Of a stretch of DNA of 64,000 nt, positions 36,751-49,500 are shown one piece after another (positions within the stretch are counted from its first letter, which is position 1; each line of letters begins with the position of its first letter). Position numbers and translations under genes: made by a program. The notes beneath the pieces are model-generated. The model searched no databases and was not told the origin of the DNA. It saw only the letters and a list, made by a program, of their open reading frames with translations. The DNA is from Ptiloglossa arizonensis (taxonomy: Eukaryota; Arthropoda; Insecta; Hymenoptera; Colletidae), in the NCBI RefSeq assembly GCF_051014685.1, contig NW_027478716.1:62001-126000 (forward strand), given 5' to 3'.

Positions 36751-39724
36751 TACCTTCAAACTGCCATATCTCGCGAACGGATTGACCGATCCGCAAAATT
36801 TCTGTTGCATCTGAAAGTAGAATCTCGCCCGATTACAACGGTATGCGCCCTTTTCCCCTAGGCCGTTCTAGTTACTCGTTTCTAGCATCAGAACTGCGAA
36901 AATTTCGAGTTTCTCAAGCGTTTCTTGCATCCAAACTGCCATATCTCGCGAACGGATTGACCGATCCGCAAAATTTCTGTTGCATCTTAAAGTAGAAACT
37001 CGCCCGATTACAACGGTATGCCCACTTTTCCCCTAGGCCGTTCTAGTTATTCGTTTCGAGCATCAGAACTGCGAAAATTTTGAGTTTCTCAAGCGTTTCT
37101 TACATCCAAACGGCCATATCTCGCGAACGGATTGACCGATCCGCAAAATTTCTGTTGCATCTGAAAGTAGAAACTCGCCCGATTAAAACGGTATGCGTAG
37201 TTACCCCTAGGCCGTTCCAGTTATTCGTTTCGAGCATCAGAACTGCGAAAATTTTGAGTTTCTCAAGCGTTTCTTACCTCCAAAATGCCATATCTCGCGA
37301 ACGAATTGACCAAACCGCAAAATTTCTGTTGCATCTGAAAGTAGAAACTCGCCCGATTACAACGGTATGCGTACTTCTCCCCTAGGCCGTTCTAGTCATT
37401 CCTTTCGAGCATCTGAACTGCGAAAATTTTGAGTTTCTCAAGCGTTTCTTATCTCCAAACTGCCATATCTCGCGAACGGATTGATCAATCCGCAAAATTT
37501 CTGTTGCATCTGAAAGTAGACACTCGCCCGATTACAACGGTATGCGCACTTTTCCCCTAGGCGGTTCTAGTTATTCGTTTCAAGCATCAGAACTGCGCAA
37601 ATTTTGAGTTTCTCAAGCGTTTCTTACCTTCAAACTGCCATATCTCGCGAACGGATTGACCGATCCGCAAAATTTCTGTTGCATCTGAAAGTAGAAACTC
37701 GCCCGATTAAAACGGTATGCGCACTTTTCCCCTAGGCCGTTCTAGTTATTCGTTTCGAGCATCAGAACTGCCAAAGTTTTCAGTTTCTCAAGCGTTTCTT
37801 ACATCCAAACTGCCACATCTCGCGAACGGATCGACTAATCCGCAAAATTTCTGTTGCATCTGAAAGTAGAAACTCGCCCGATTTCAGCGGTATGCGTAGT
37901 TTTCCCCTAGGCCGTTCCAGTTATTCGTTTCGATCATCAGAACTGCGCAAATTTTGAGTTTCTCAAGCGTTTCTTACCTTCAAACTGCCATATCTCGCGA
38001 ACGGATTGACCGATCCGCAAAATTTCTGTAGCATCTGAAAGTAGAATCTCGCCCGATTACAACGGTATGCGCCCTTTTCCCCTAGGCCGTTCTAGTTACT
38101 CGTTTCTAGCATCAGAACTGCGAAAATTTCGAGTTTCTCAAGCGTTTCTTGCATCCAAACTGCCATATCTCGCGAACGGATTGACCGATCCGCAAAATTT
38201 CTGTTGCATCTTAAAGTAGAAACTCGCCCGATTACAACGGTATGCCCACTTTTCCCCTAGGCCGTTCTAGTTATTCGTTTCGAGCATCAGAACTGCGAAA
38301 ATTTTGAGTTTCTCAAGCGTTTCTTACATCCAAACGGCCATATCTCGCGAACGGATTGACCGATCCGCAAAATTTCTGTTACATCTGAAAGTAGAAACTC
38401 GCCCGATTAAAACGGTATGCGTAGTTTTCCCCTAGGCCGTTCCAGTTATTCGTTTCGAGCATCAGAACTGCGAAAATTTTGAGTTTCTCAAGCGTTTCTT
38501 ACCTCCAAACTGCCACATCTCGCGAACGGATCGACCAATCCGCAAAATTTCTGTTGCATCTGAAAGTAGAAACTCGCCCGATTTCAACGGTATGCGTAGT
38601 TTTCCCCTAGGCCGTTCCAGTTATTCGTTTCGAGCATCAGAACTGCGCATATTTTGAGTTTCTCAAGCGTTTCTTACCTTCAAACTGCCATATCTCGCGA
38701 ACGGATTGACCGATCCGCAAAATTTCTGTTGCATCTGAAAGTAGAAACTCGCCCGATTAAAACGGTATGCGTAGTTTTCCCCTAGGCCGTTCCAGTTATT
38801 CGTTTCGAGCATCAGAACTGCGAAAATTTTGAGTTTCTCAAGTGTTTCTTATCTCCAAACTGCCATCTCTCGCGAACGGATTGATCAATCCGCAAAATTT
38901 CTGTTGCTTGTGAAAGTAGAAACTCGCCCGATTACAACGGTATGCGTACTTCTCCCCTAGGCCGTTCTAGTCATTCCTTTCGAGCATCAGAACTGCGAAA
39001 ATTTTGAGTTTCTCAAGCGTTTCTTATCTCCAAACTGCCATATCTCGCGAACGGATTGATCAATCCGCAAAATTTCTGTTGCATCTGAAAGTAGACACTC
39101 GCCCGATTACAACGGTATGCGCACTTTTCCCCTAGGCGGTTCTAGTTATTCGTTTCAAGCATCAGAACTGCGCAAATTTTGAGTTTCTCAAGCGTTTCTT
39201 ACCTTCAAACTGCCATATCTCGCGAACGGATTGACCGATCCGCAAAATTTCTGTTGCATCTGAAAGTAGAAACTCGCCCGATTAAAACGGTATGCGCACT
39301 TTTCCCCTAGGCCGTTCTAGTTATTCGTTTCGAGCATCAGAACTGCCAAAGTTTTCAGTTTCTCAAGCGTTTCTTACATCCAAACTGCCATATCTCGCGA
39401 ACGGATTGACCAATCCGCAAAATTTCTGTTGCATCTGAAAGTAGAAACTCGCCCGATTACAACGGTAGGTGTAGTTTTCCCCTAGGCCGTTCCAGTTATT
39501 CGTTTCGAGCATCAGAACTGCGAAAATTTTGAGTTTCTCAAGCGTTTCTTACCTCCAAACTGCCATATCTCGCGAACGGATTGACCAATCCGCAAAATTT
39601 CTGTTGCATCTGAAAGTAGAAACTCGCCCGATTACAACGGTATGCCCACTTTTCCCCTAGGCCGTTCTAGTTATTCGTTTCGAGCATCAGAACTGCGAAA
39701 ATTTTGAGTTTCTCAAGCGTTTCT
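36751..39724 (+). repeat. Right-family satellite mosaic preceding the regular HOR
   Basis: Seventeen monomers of right-family types. 36751-37274 and 37975-38499 both carry the run GAATCTC/GCCC, CTTAAAG/GCCCAC, GATTAAAA, which also occurs near 15.2, 26.6, 48.5 and 50.4 kb. 38675-39724 carries the six-monomer module GATTAAAA/GCGTAG, CATCTCTCG, palindrome/GGCGG, GCCAAAG, GTAGGTGTAG and GCCCAC, which recurs at 15751, 27126 and 41475. The shared private variant CATCTGAACTG links about 37409 with about 34085. Confidence 0.75.
37101..37274 (+). repeat. 174-bp monomer with the only indel outside the 45-46.6 kb cluster
   Basis: At 37199-37210 this copy reads AGTTACCCCTAGG where others read AGTTTTCCCCTAGG, a one-base loss with a T-to-A change. 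From here to 45.15 kb all monomer landmarks sit one base earlier in the 175-bp register. The rest of the monomer is the common TACATCC/GATTAAAA type. Confidence 0.9.
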
Positions 39725-42700
39725 TACCTTCAAACTGCCATATCTCGCGAACGGATTGACCGATCCGCAAAATTTCTGTTGCATCTGAAAGTAGAAACTC
39801 GCCCGATTAAAACGGTATGCGCAGTTTTCCCCTAGGCCGTTCCAGTTATTCGTTTCGAGCATCAGAACTGCGAAAATTTTGAGTTTCTCAAGCGTTTCTT
39901 ACCTCCAAAATGCCATATCTCGCGAACGAATTGACCAAACCGCAAAATTTCTATTGCATCTGAAAGTAGAAACTCGCCCGATTACAACGGTAGGTGTAGT
40001 ATTCCCCTAGGCCGTTCTAGTTATTCGTTTCGAGCATCAGAACTGCGAAAATTTTGAGTTTCTCAAGCGTTTCTTACTTCCAAACTGCCACATCTCGCGA
40101 ACGGATCGACCAATCTGCAAAATTTCTGTTGCATCTGAAAGCAGAAACTCGCCCGATTTCAACGGTATGCGTAGTTTTCCCCTAGGCCGTTCCAGTTGTT
40201 CGTTTCGAGCATCAGAACTGCGCAAATTTTGAGTTTCTCAAGCGTTTCTTACCTTCAAACTGCCATATCTCGCGAACGGATTGACCGATCCGCAAAATTT
40301 CTGTTGCATCTGAAAGTAGAAACTCGCCCGATTAAAACGGTATGCGTAGTTTTCCCCTAGGCCGTGCCAGTTATTCGTTTCGAGCATCAGAACTGCGAAA
40401 ATTTTGAGTTTCTCAAGTGTTTCTTATCTCCAAACTGCCATCTCTCGCGAACGGATTGATCAATCCGCAAAATTTCTGTTGCTTGTGAAAGTAGAAACTC
40501 GCCCGATTACAACGGTATGCGTACTTCTCCCCTAGGCCGTTCTAGTCATTCCTTTCGAGCATCAGAACTGCGAAAATTATGAGTTTCTCAAGCGTTTCTT
40601 ATCTCCAAACTGCCATATCTCGCGAACGGATTGATCAATCCGTAAAATTTCTGTTGCATCTGAAAGTAGAAACTCGCCCGATTAAAACGGTATGCGCAGT
40701 TTTCCCCTAGGCCGTTCCAGTTATTCGTTTCGAGCATCAGAACTGCGAAAATTTTGAGTTTCTCAAGCGTTTCTTACATCCAAACGGCCATATCTCGCGA
40801 ACGGATTGACCAATCCGCAAAATTTCTGTTCCATTTGAAAGTAGAAACTCGCCCGATTACAACGGTATGCGCACTTTTCCCCTGGGCCGTTCTAGTTATT
40901 CGTTTCGAGCATCAGAACTGCGAAAATTTTGAGTTTCTCAAGCGTTTCTTACCTTCAAACTGCCATATCTCGCGAACGGATTGACCGATCCGCAAAATTT
41001 CTGTTGCATCTGAAAGTAGAAACTCGCCCGATTAAAACGGTATGCGCAGTTTTCCCCTAGGCCGTTCCAGTTATTCGTTTCGAGCATCAGAACTGCGAAA
41101 ATTTTGAGTTTCTCAAGCGTTTCTTACCTCCAAAATGCCATATCTCGCGAACGAATTGACCAAACCGCAAAATTTCTATTGCATCTGAAAGTAGAAACTC
41201 GCCCGATTACAACGGTAGGTGTAGTATTCCCCTAGGCCGTTCTAGTTATTCGTTTCGAGCATCAGAACTGCGAAAATTTTGAGTTTCTCAAGCGTTTCTT
41301 ACTTCCAAACTGCCACATCTCGCGAACGGATCGACCAATCTGCAAAATTTCTGTTGCATCTGAAAGCAGAAACTCGCCCGATTTCAACGGTATGCGTAGT
41401 TTTCCCCTAGGCCGTTCCAGTTGTTCGTTTCGAGCATCAGAACTGCGCAAATTTTGAGTTTCTCAAGCGTTTCTTACCTTCAAACAGCCATATATCGCGA
41501 ACGGATTGACCGATCCGCAAAATTTCTGTTGCATCTGAAAGTAGAAACTCGCCCGATTAAAACGGTATGCGTAGTTTTCCCCTAGGCCGTTCCAGTTATT
41601 CGTTTCGAGCATCAGAACTGCGAAAATTTTGAGTTTCTCAAGTGTTTCTTATCTCCAAACTGCCATCTCTCGCGAACGGATTGATCAATCCGCAAAATTT
41701 CTGTTGCTTGTGAAAGTAGAAACTCGCCCGATTACAACGGTATGCGTACTTCTCCCCTAGGCCGTTCTAGTCATTCCTTTCGAGCATCAGAACTGCGAAA
41801 ATTTTGAGTTTCTCAAGCGTTTCTTATCTCCAAACTGCCATATCTCGCGAACGGATTGATCAATCCGCAAAATTTCTGTTGCATCTGAAAGTAGACACTC
41901 GCCCGATTACAACGGTATGCGCACTTTTCCCCTAGGCGGTTCTAGTTATTCGTTTCAAGCATCAGAACTGCGCAAATTTTGAGTTTCTCAAGCGTTTCTT
42001 ACCTTCAAACTGCCATATCTCGCGAACGGATTGACCGATCCGCAAAATTTCTGTTGCATCTGAAAGTAGAAACTCGCCCGATTAAAACGGTATGCGCACT
42101 TTTCCCCTAGGCCGTTCTAGTTATTCGTTTCGAGCATCAGAACTGCCAAAGTTTTCAGTTTCTCAAGCGTTTCTTACATCCAAACTGCCATATCTCGCGA
42201 ACGGATTGACCAATCCGCAAAATTTCTGTTGCATCTGAAAGTAGAAACTCGCCCGATTACAACGGTAGGTGTAGTTTTCCCCTAGGCCGTTCCAGTTATT
42301 CGTTTCGAGCATCAGAACTGCGAAAATTTTGAGTTTCTCAAGCGTTTCTTACCTCCAAACTGCCATATCTCGCGAACGGATTGACCAATCCGCAAAATTT
42401 CTGTTGCATCTGAAAGTAGAAACTCGCCCGATTACAACGGTATGCCCACTTTTCCCCTAGGCCGTTCTAGTTATTCGTTTCGAGCATCAGAACTGCGAAA
42501 ATTTTGAGTTTCTCAAGCGTTTCTTACATCCAAACGGCCATATCTCGCGAACGGATTGACCAATCCGCAAAATTTCTGTTTCATTTGAAAGTAGAAACTC
42601 GCCCGATTACAACGGTATGCGCACTTTTCCCCTGGGCCGTTCTAGTTATTCGTTTCGAGCATCAGAACTGCGAAAATTTTGAGTTTCTCAAGCGTTTCTT

Positions 42701-45149
42701 ACCTTCAAACTGCCATATCTCGCGAACGGATTGACCGATCCGCAAAATTTCTGTTGCATCTGAAAGTAGAAACTCGCCCGATTAAAACGGTATGCGCAGT
42801 TTTCCCCTAGGCCGTTCCAGTTATTCGTTTCGAGCATCAGAACTGCGAAAATTTTGAGTTTCTCAAGCGTTTCTTACCTCCAAAATGCCATATCTCGCGA
42901 ACGAATTGACCAAACCGCAAAATTTCTATTGCATCTGAAAGTAGAAACTCGCCCGATTACAACGGTAGGTGTAGTATTCCCCTAGGCCGTTCTAGTTATT
43001 CGTTTCGAGCATCAGAACTGCGAAAATTTTGAGTTTCTCAAGCGTTTCTTACTTCCAAACTGCCACATCTCGCGAACGGATCGACCAATCTGCAAAATTT
43101 CTGTTGCATCTGAAAGCAGAAACTCGCCCGATTTCAACGGTATGCGTAGTTTTCCCCTAGGCCGTTCCAGTTGTTCGTTTCGAGCATCAGAACTGCGCAA
43201 ATTTTGAGTTTCTCAAGCGTTTCTTACCTTCAAACTGCCATATCTCGCGAACGGATTGACCGATCCGCAAAATTTCTGTTGCATCTGAAAGTAGAAACTC
43301 GCCCGATTAAAACGGTATGCGTAGTTTTCCCCTAGGCCGTGCCAGTTATTCGTTTCGAGCATCAGAACTGCGAAAATTTTGAGTTTCTCAAGTGTTTCTT
43401 ATCTCCAAACTGCCATCTCTCGCGAACGGATTGATCAATCCGCAAAATTTCTGTTGCTTGTGAAAGTAGAAACTCGCCCGATTACAACGGTATGCGTACT
43501 TCTCCCCTAGGCCGTTCTAGTCATTCCTTTCGAGCATCAGAACTGCGAAAATTATGAGTTTCTCAAGCGTTTCTTATCTCCAAACTGCCATATCTCGCGA
43601 ACGGATTGATCAATCCGTAAAATTTCTGTTGCATCTGAAAGTAGAAACTCGCCCGATTAAAACGGTATGCGCAGTTTTCCCCTAGGCCGTTCCAGTTATT
43701 CGTTTCGAGCATCAGAACTGCGAAAATTTTGAGTTTCTCAAGCGTTTCTTACATCCAAACGGCCATATCTCGCGAACGGATTGACCAATCCGCAAAATTT
43801 CTGTTCCATTTGAAAGTAGAAACTCGCCCGATTACAACGGTATGCGCACTTTTCCCCTGGGCCGTTCTAGTTATTCGTTTCGAGCATCAGAACTGCGAAA
43901 ATTTTGAGTTTCTCAAGCGTTTCTTACCTTCAAACTGCCATATCTCGCGAACGGATTGACCGATCCGCAAAATTTCTGTTGCATCTGAAAGTAGAAACTC
44001 GCCCGATTAAAACGGTATGCGCAGTTTTCCCCTAGGCCGTTCCAGTTATTCGTTTCGAGCATCAGAACTGCGAAAATTTTGAGTTTCTCAAGCGTTTCTT
44101 ACCTCCAAAATGCCATATCTCGCGAACGAATTGACCAAACCGCAAAATTTCTATTGCATCTGAAAGTAGAAACTCGCCCGATTACAACGGTAGGTGTAGT
44201 ATTCCCCTAGGCCGTTCTAGTTATTCGTTTCGAGCATCAGAACTGCGAAAATTTTGAGTTTCTCAAGCGTTTCTTACTTCCAAACTGCCACATCTCGCGA
44301 ACGGATCGACCAATCTGCAAAATTTCTGTTGCATCTGAAAGCAGAAACTCGCCCGATTTCAACGGTATGCGTAGTTTTCCCCTAGGCCGTTCCAGTTGTT
44401 CGTTTCGAGCATCAGAACTGCGCAAATTTTGAGTTTCTCAAGCGTTTCTTACCTTCAAACAGCCATATATCGCGAACGGATTGACCGATCCGCAAAATTT
44501 CTGTTGCATCTGAAAGTAGAAACTCGCCCGATTAAAACGGTATGCGTAGTTTTCCCCTAGGCCGTGCCAGTTATTCGTTTCGAGCATCAGAACTGCGAAA
44601 ATTTTGAGTTTCTCAAGTGTTTCTTATCTCCAAACTGCCATCTCTCGCGAACGGATTGATCAATCCGCAAAATTTCTGTTGCTTGTGAAAGTAGAAACTC
44701 GCCCGATTACAACGGTATGCGTACTTCTCCCCTAGGCCGTTCTAGTCATTCCTTTCGAGCATCAGAACTGCGAAAATTATGAGTTTCTCAAGCGTTTCTT
44801 ATCTCCAAACTGCCATATCTCGCGAACGGATTGATCAATCCGTAAAATTTCTGTTGCATCTGAAAGTAGAAACTCGCCCGATTAAAACGGTATGCGCAGT
44901 TTTCCCCTAGGCCGTTCCAGTTATTCGCTTCGAGCATCAGAACTGCGAAAATTTTGAGTTTCTCAAGCGTTTCTTACATCCAAACGGCCATATCTCGCGA
45001 ACGGATTGACCAATCCGCAAAATTTCTGTTCCATTTGAAAGTAGAAACTCGCCCGATTACAACGGTATGCGCACTTTTCCCCTGGGCCGTTCTAGTTATT
45101 CGTTTCGAGCATCAGAACTGCGAAAATTTTGAGTTTCTCAAGCGTTTCT
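39725..45149 (+). repeat. Regular HOR: 7-, 10-, 7- and 7-monomer units
   Basis: Four consecutive units start at 39725, 40950, 42700 and 43925, giving lengths of 1225, 1750, 1225 and 1225 bp. The 7-monomer order is: GATTAAAA/GCGCAG; CAAAATGCC with CTATTGC and GTAGTATTCC; CCACATC with AAGCAGAAAC and CAGTTGTTCG; GATTAAAA with GCCGTGCCAG; CATCTCTCG with GCTTGTG; the palindrome monomer with CCGTAAAATT; and CCCTGGGCC with CTGTTCCATTTG. In the 10-monomer unit the sixth monomer is replaced by four (palindrome with GGCGG, GCCAAAG, GTAGGTGTAG, GCCCAC). Units differ at few sites, for example CAAACAGCCATATATCG in the fourth monomer at 41475 and 44450. Confidence 0.9.
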
Positions 45150-46590
45150 TACCTTCAACTGCCATATCTCGCGAACGGATTGACCGATCCGCAAAATTTC
45201 TGTTGCATCTGAAAGTAGAAACTCGCCCGATTAAAAACGGTATGCGCAGTTTTCCCCTAGGCCGTTCCAGTTATTCGTTTCGAGCATCAGAACTGCGAAA
45301 ATTTTGAGTTTCTCAAGCGTTTTCTTACCTCCAAAATGCCATATCTCGCGAACGAATTGACCAAACCGCAAAATTTCTGTTGCTCAGAAAGTAGAAACTC
45401 GCCCGATTACAACGGTAGGTGTAGTTTTCCCCTAGGCCGTTCTAGTTATTCGTTTCGAGCATCAGAACTGCGAAAATTTTGAGTTTCTCAAGCGTTTCTT
45501 ACTTCCAAACTGCCACATCTCGCGAACGGATCGACCAATCCGCAAAATTTCTGTTGCATCTGAAAGTAGAAACTCGCCCGATTTCAACGGTATGCGTAGT
45601 TTTCCCCTAGGCCGTTCCAGTTATTCGTTTCGAGCATCAGAACTGCGCAAATTTTGAGTTTCTCAAGCGTTTCTTACCTTCAAACTGCCATATCTCGCGA
45701 ACGGATTGACCGATCCCCAAAATTTCTGTTGCATCTGAAAGTAGAAACTCGCCCGATTAAAACGGTATGCGTAGTTTTCCCCTAGGCCGTGCCAGTTATT
45801 CGTTTCGAGCATCAGAACTGCGAAAATTTTGAGTTTCTCAAGTGTTTCTTATCTCCAAACTGCCATCTCTCGCGAACGGATTGATCAATCCGCAAAATTT
45901 CTGTTGCTTGTGAAAGTAGAAACTCGCCCGATTACAACGGTATGCGTACTTCTCCCCTAGGCCGTTCTAGTCATTCCTTTCGAGCATCAGAACTGCGAAA
46001 ATTTTGAGTTTCTCAAGCGTTTCTTACCTTCAAACTGCCATATCTCGCGAACGGATTGACCGATCCGCAAAATTTCTGTTGCATCTGAAAGTAGAAACTC
46101 GCCCGATTAAAACGGTATGCGCACTTTTCCCCTAGGCCGTTCTAGTTATTCTTTCGAGCATCAGAACTGCCAAAGTTTTCAGTTTCTCAAGCGTTTCTTA
46201 CATCCAAACTGCCATATCTCGCGAACGGATTGACCAATCCGCAAAATTTCTGTTGCATCTGAAAGTAGAAACTCGCCCGATTACAACGGTAGGTGTAGTT
46301 TTCCCCTAGGCCGTTCCAGTTATTCGTTTCGAGCATCAGAACTGCGAAAATTTTGAGTTTCTCAAGCGTTTCTTACCTCCAAACTGCCATATCTCGCGAA
46401 CGGATTGACCAATCCGCAAAATTTCTGTTGCATCTGAAAGTAGAAACTCGCCCGATTACAACGGTATGCCCACTTTTCCCCTAGGCCGTTCTAGTTATTC
46501 GTTTCGAGCATCAGAACTGCGAAAATTTTGAGTTTCTCAAGCGTTTCTTACATCCAAACGGCCATATCTCGCGAACGGACGACCAATCCG
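45150..46590 (+). repeat. Indel-rich satellite stretch
   Basis: Six one-base length changes fall in about 1.4 kb: CTTCAACTGCC (45155, -1), ATTAAAAACGG (45230, +1), GCGTTTTCTTACC (45317, +1), TTGCTCAGAAAG (45380, -1 with substitutions), TTATTCTTTCG (46147, -1) and ACGGACGACC (46575, -1). Isolated substitutions such as CGATCCCCAAAA (about 45714) add to this. Three of the six lie in homopolymer runs. The regular 7-monomer HOR also stops here, right after the first monomer of a new unit. It could be a real degraded patch or a stretch of lower-accuracy sequence. Confidence 0.85.
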
Positions 46591-49500
46591 CAAAATTTCT
46601 GTTTCATTTGAAAGTAGAAACTCGCCCGATTACAACGGTATGCGCACTTTTCCCCTGGGCCATTCTAGTTATTCGTTTCGAGCATCAGAACTGCGAAAAT
46701 TTTGAGTTTCTCAAGCGTTTCTTACCTTCAAACTGCCATATCTCGCGAACGGATTGACCGATCCGCAAAATTTCTGCTGCATCTGAAAGTAGAAACTCGC
46801 CCGATTAAAACGGTATGCGCAGTTTTCCCCTAGGCCGTTCCAGTTATTCGTTTCGAGCATCAGAACTGCGAAAATTTTGAGTTTCTCAAGCGTTTCTTAC
46901 CTCCAAAATGCCATATCTCGCGAACGAATTGACCAAACCGCAAAATTTCTATTGCATCTGAAAGTAGAAACTCGCCCGATTACAACGGTAGGTGTAGTAT
47001 TCCCCTAGGCCGTTCTAGTTATTCGTTTCGAGCATCAGAACTGCGAAAATTTTGAGTTTCTCAAGCGTTTCTTACTTCCAAACTGCCACATCTCGCGAAC
47101 GGATCGACCAATCTGCAAAATTTCTGTTGCATCTGAAAGTAGAAACTCGCCCGATTAAAACGGTATGCGTAGTTTTCCCCTAGGCCGTTCCAGTTATTCG
47201 TTTCGAGCATCAGAACTGCGAAAATTTTGAGTTTCTCAAGTGTTTCTTATCTCCAAACTGCCATCTCTCGCGAACGGATTGATCAATCCGCAAAATTTCT
47301 GTTGCTTGTGAAAGTAGAAACTCGCCCGATTACAACGGTATGCTTACTTCTCCCCTAGGCCGTTCTAGTCATTCCTTTCGAGCATCAGAACTGCGAAAAT
47401 TTTGAGTTTCTCAAGCGTTTCTTGCATCCAAAATGCCATATCTCGCGAACGAATTGACCAAACCGCAAAATTTCTGTTGCATCTGAAAGTAGAAACTCGC
47501 CCGATTACAACGGTAGGTGTAGTTTTCCCCTAGGCCGTTCTAGTTATTCGTTTCGAGCATCAGAACTGCGAAAATTTTGAGTTTCTCAAGCGTTTCTTAC
47601 ATCCAAACGGCCATATCTCGCGAACGAATTGACCAATCCGCAAAATTTCTTTTGCATCTGAAAGTAGACACTCGCCCGATTACAACGGTATGCGTACTTT
47701 TCCCCTAGGCCGTTCTAGTTACTCGTTTCTAGCATCAGAACTGCGAAAATTTCGAGTTTCTCAAGCGTTTCTTGCATCCAAACTGCCATATCTCGCGAAC
47801 GGATTGACCGATCCGCAAAATTTCTGTTGCATCTTAAAGTAGAAACTCGCCCGATTACAACGGTATGCCCACTTTTCCCCTAGGCAGTTCTAGTTATTCG
47901 TTTCGAGCATCAGAACTGCGAAAATTTTGAGTTTCTCAAGCGTTTCTTACATCCAAACGGCCATATCTCGCGAACGGATTGACCGATCCGCAAAATTTCT
48001 GTTGCATCTGAAAGTAGAAACTCGCCCGATTAAAACGGTATGCGTAGTTTTCCCCTAGGCCGTTCCAGTTATTCGTTTCGAGCATCAGAACTGCGAAAAT
48101 TTTGAGTTTCTCAAGCGTTTCTTACCTCCAAAATGCCATATCTCGCGAACGAATTGACCAAACCGCAAAATTTCTGTTGCATCTGAAAGTAGAAACTCGC
48201 CCGATTACAACGGTAGGTGTAGTTTTCCCCTAGGCCGTTCTAGTTATTCGTTTCGAGCATCAGAACTGCGAAAATTTTGAGTTTCTCAAGCGTTTCTTAC
48301 TTCCAAACTGCCACATCTCGCGAACGGATCGACTAATCCGCAAAATTTCTGTTGCATCTGAAAGTAGAAACTCGCCCGATTTCAGCGGTATGCGTAGTTT
48401 TCCCCTAGGCCGTTCCAGTTATTCGTTTCGAGCATCAGAACTGCGCAAATTTTGAGTTTCTCAAGCGTTTCTTACTTTCAAACTGCCATATCTCGCGAAC
48501 GGATTGACCGATCCGCAAAATTTCTGTTGCATCTGAAAGTAGAATCTCGCCCGATTACAACGGTATGCGCCCTTTTCCCCTAGGCCGTTCTAGTTACTCG
48601 TTTCTAGCATCAGAACTGCGAAAATTTCGAGTTTCTCAAGCGTTTCTTGCATCCAAACTGCCATATCTCGCGAACGGATTGACCGATCCGCAAGATTTCT
48701 GTTGCATCTTAAAGTAGAAACTCGCCCGATTACAACGGTATGCCCACTTTTCCCCTAGGCCGTTCTAGTTATTCGTTTCGAGCATCAGAACTGCGAAAAT
48801 TTTGAGTTTCTCAAGCGTTTCTTACATCCAAACGGCCATATCTCGCGAACGGATTGACCGATCCGCAAAATTTCTGTTGCATCTGAAAGTAGAAACTCGC
48901 CCGATTAAAACGGTATGCGTAGTTTTCCCCTAGGCCGTTCCAGTTATTCGTTTCGAGCATCAGAACTGCGAAAATTTTGAGTTTCTCAAGCGTTTCTTAC
49001 ATCCAAACGGCCATATCTCGCGAACGGATTGACCAATCCGCAACATTTCTGTTTCATTTGAAAGTAGAAACTCGCCCGATTACAACGGTATGCGCACTTT
49101 TCCCCTGGGCCGTTCTAGTTATTCGTTTCGAGCATCAGAACTGCGAAAATTTTGAGTTTCTCAAGCGTTTCTTACCTTCAAACTGCCATATCTCGCGAAC
49201 GGATTGACCGATCCGCAAAATTTCTGTTGCATCTGAAAGTAGAAACTCGCCCGATTAAAACGGTATGCGTAGTTTTCCCCTAGGCCGTTCTAGTTATTCG
49301 TTTCGAGCATCAGAACTGCCAAAGTTTTCAGTTTCTCAAGCGTTTCTTACATCCAAACTGCCATATCTCGAGAACGGATTGACCAATCCGCAAAATTTCT
49401 GTTGCATCTGAAAGTAGAAACTCGCCCGATTACAACGGTAGGTGTAGTTTTCCCCTAGGCCGTTCTAGTTATTCGTTTCGAGCATCAGAACTGCCAAAGT

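Noticed and set aside
44954..45307. Longer 117-residue frame
   Set aside because: It is long only because the one-base losses and gains at 45155 and 45230 move it past stop codons. It is a product of the indel cluster, not a gene. The 117-residue frame at 855-1208 and the 101-residue frame at 37080-37385 are similar accidents.
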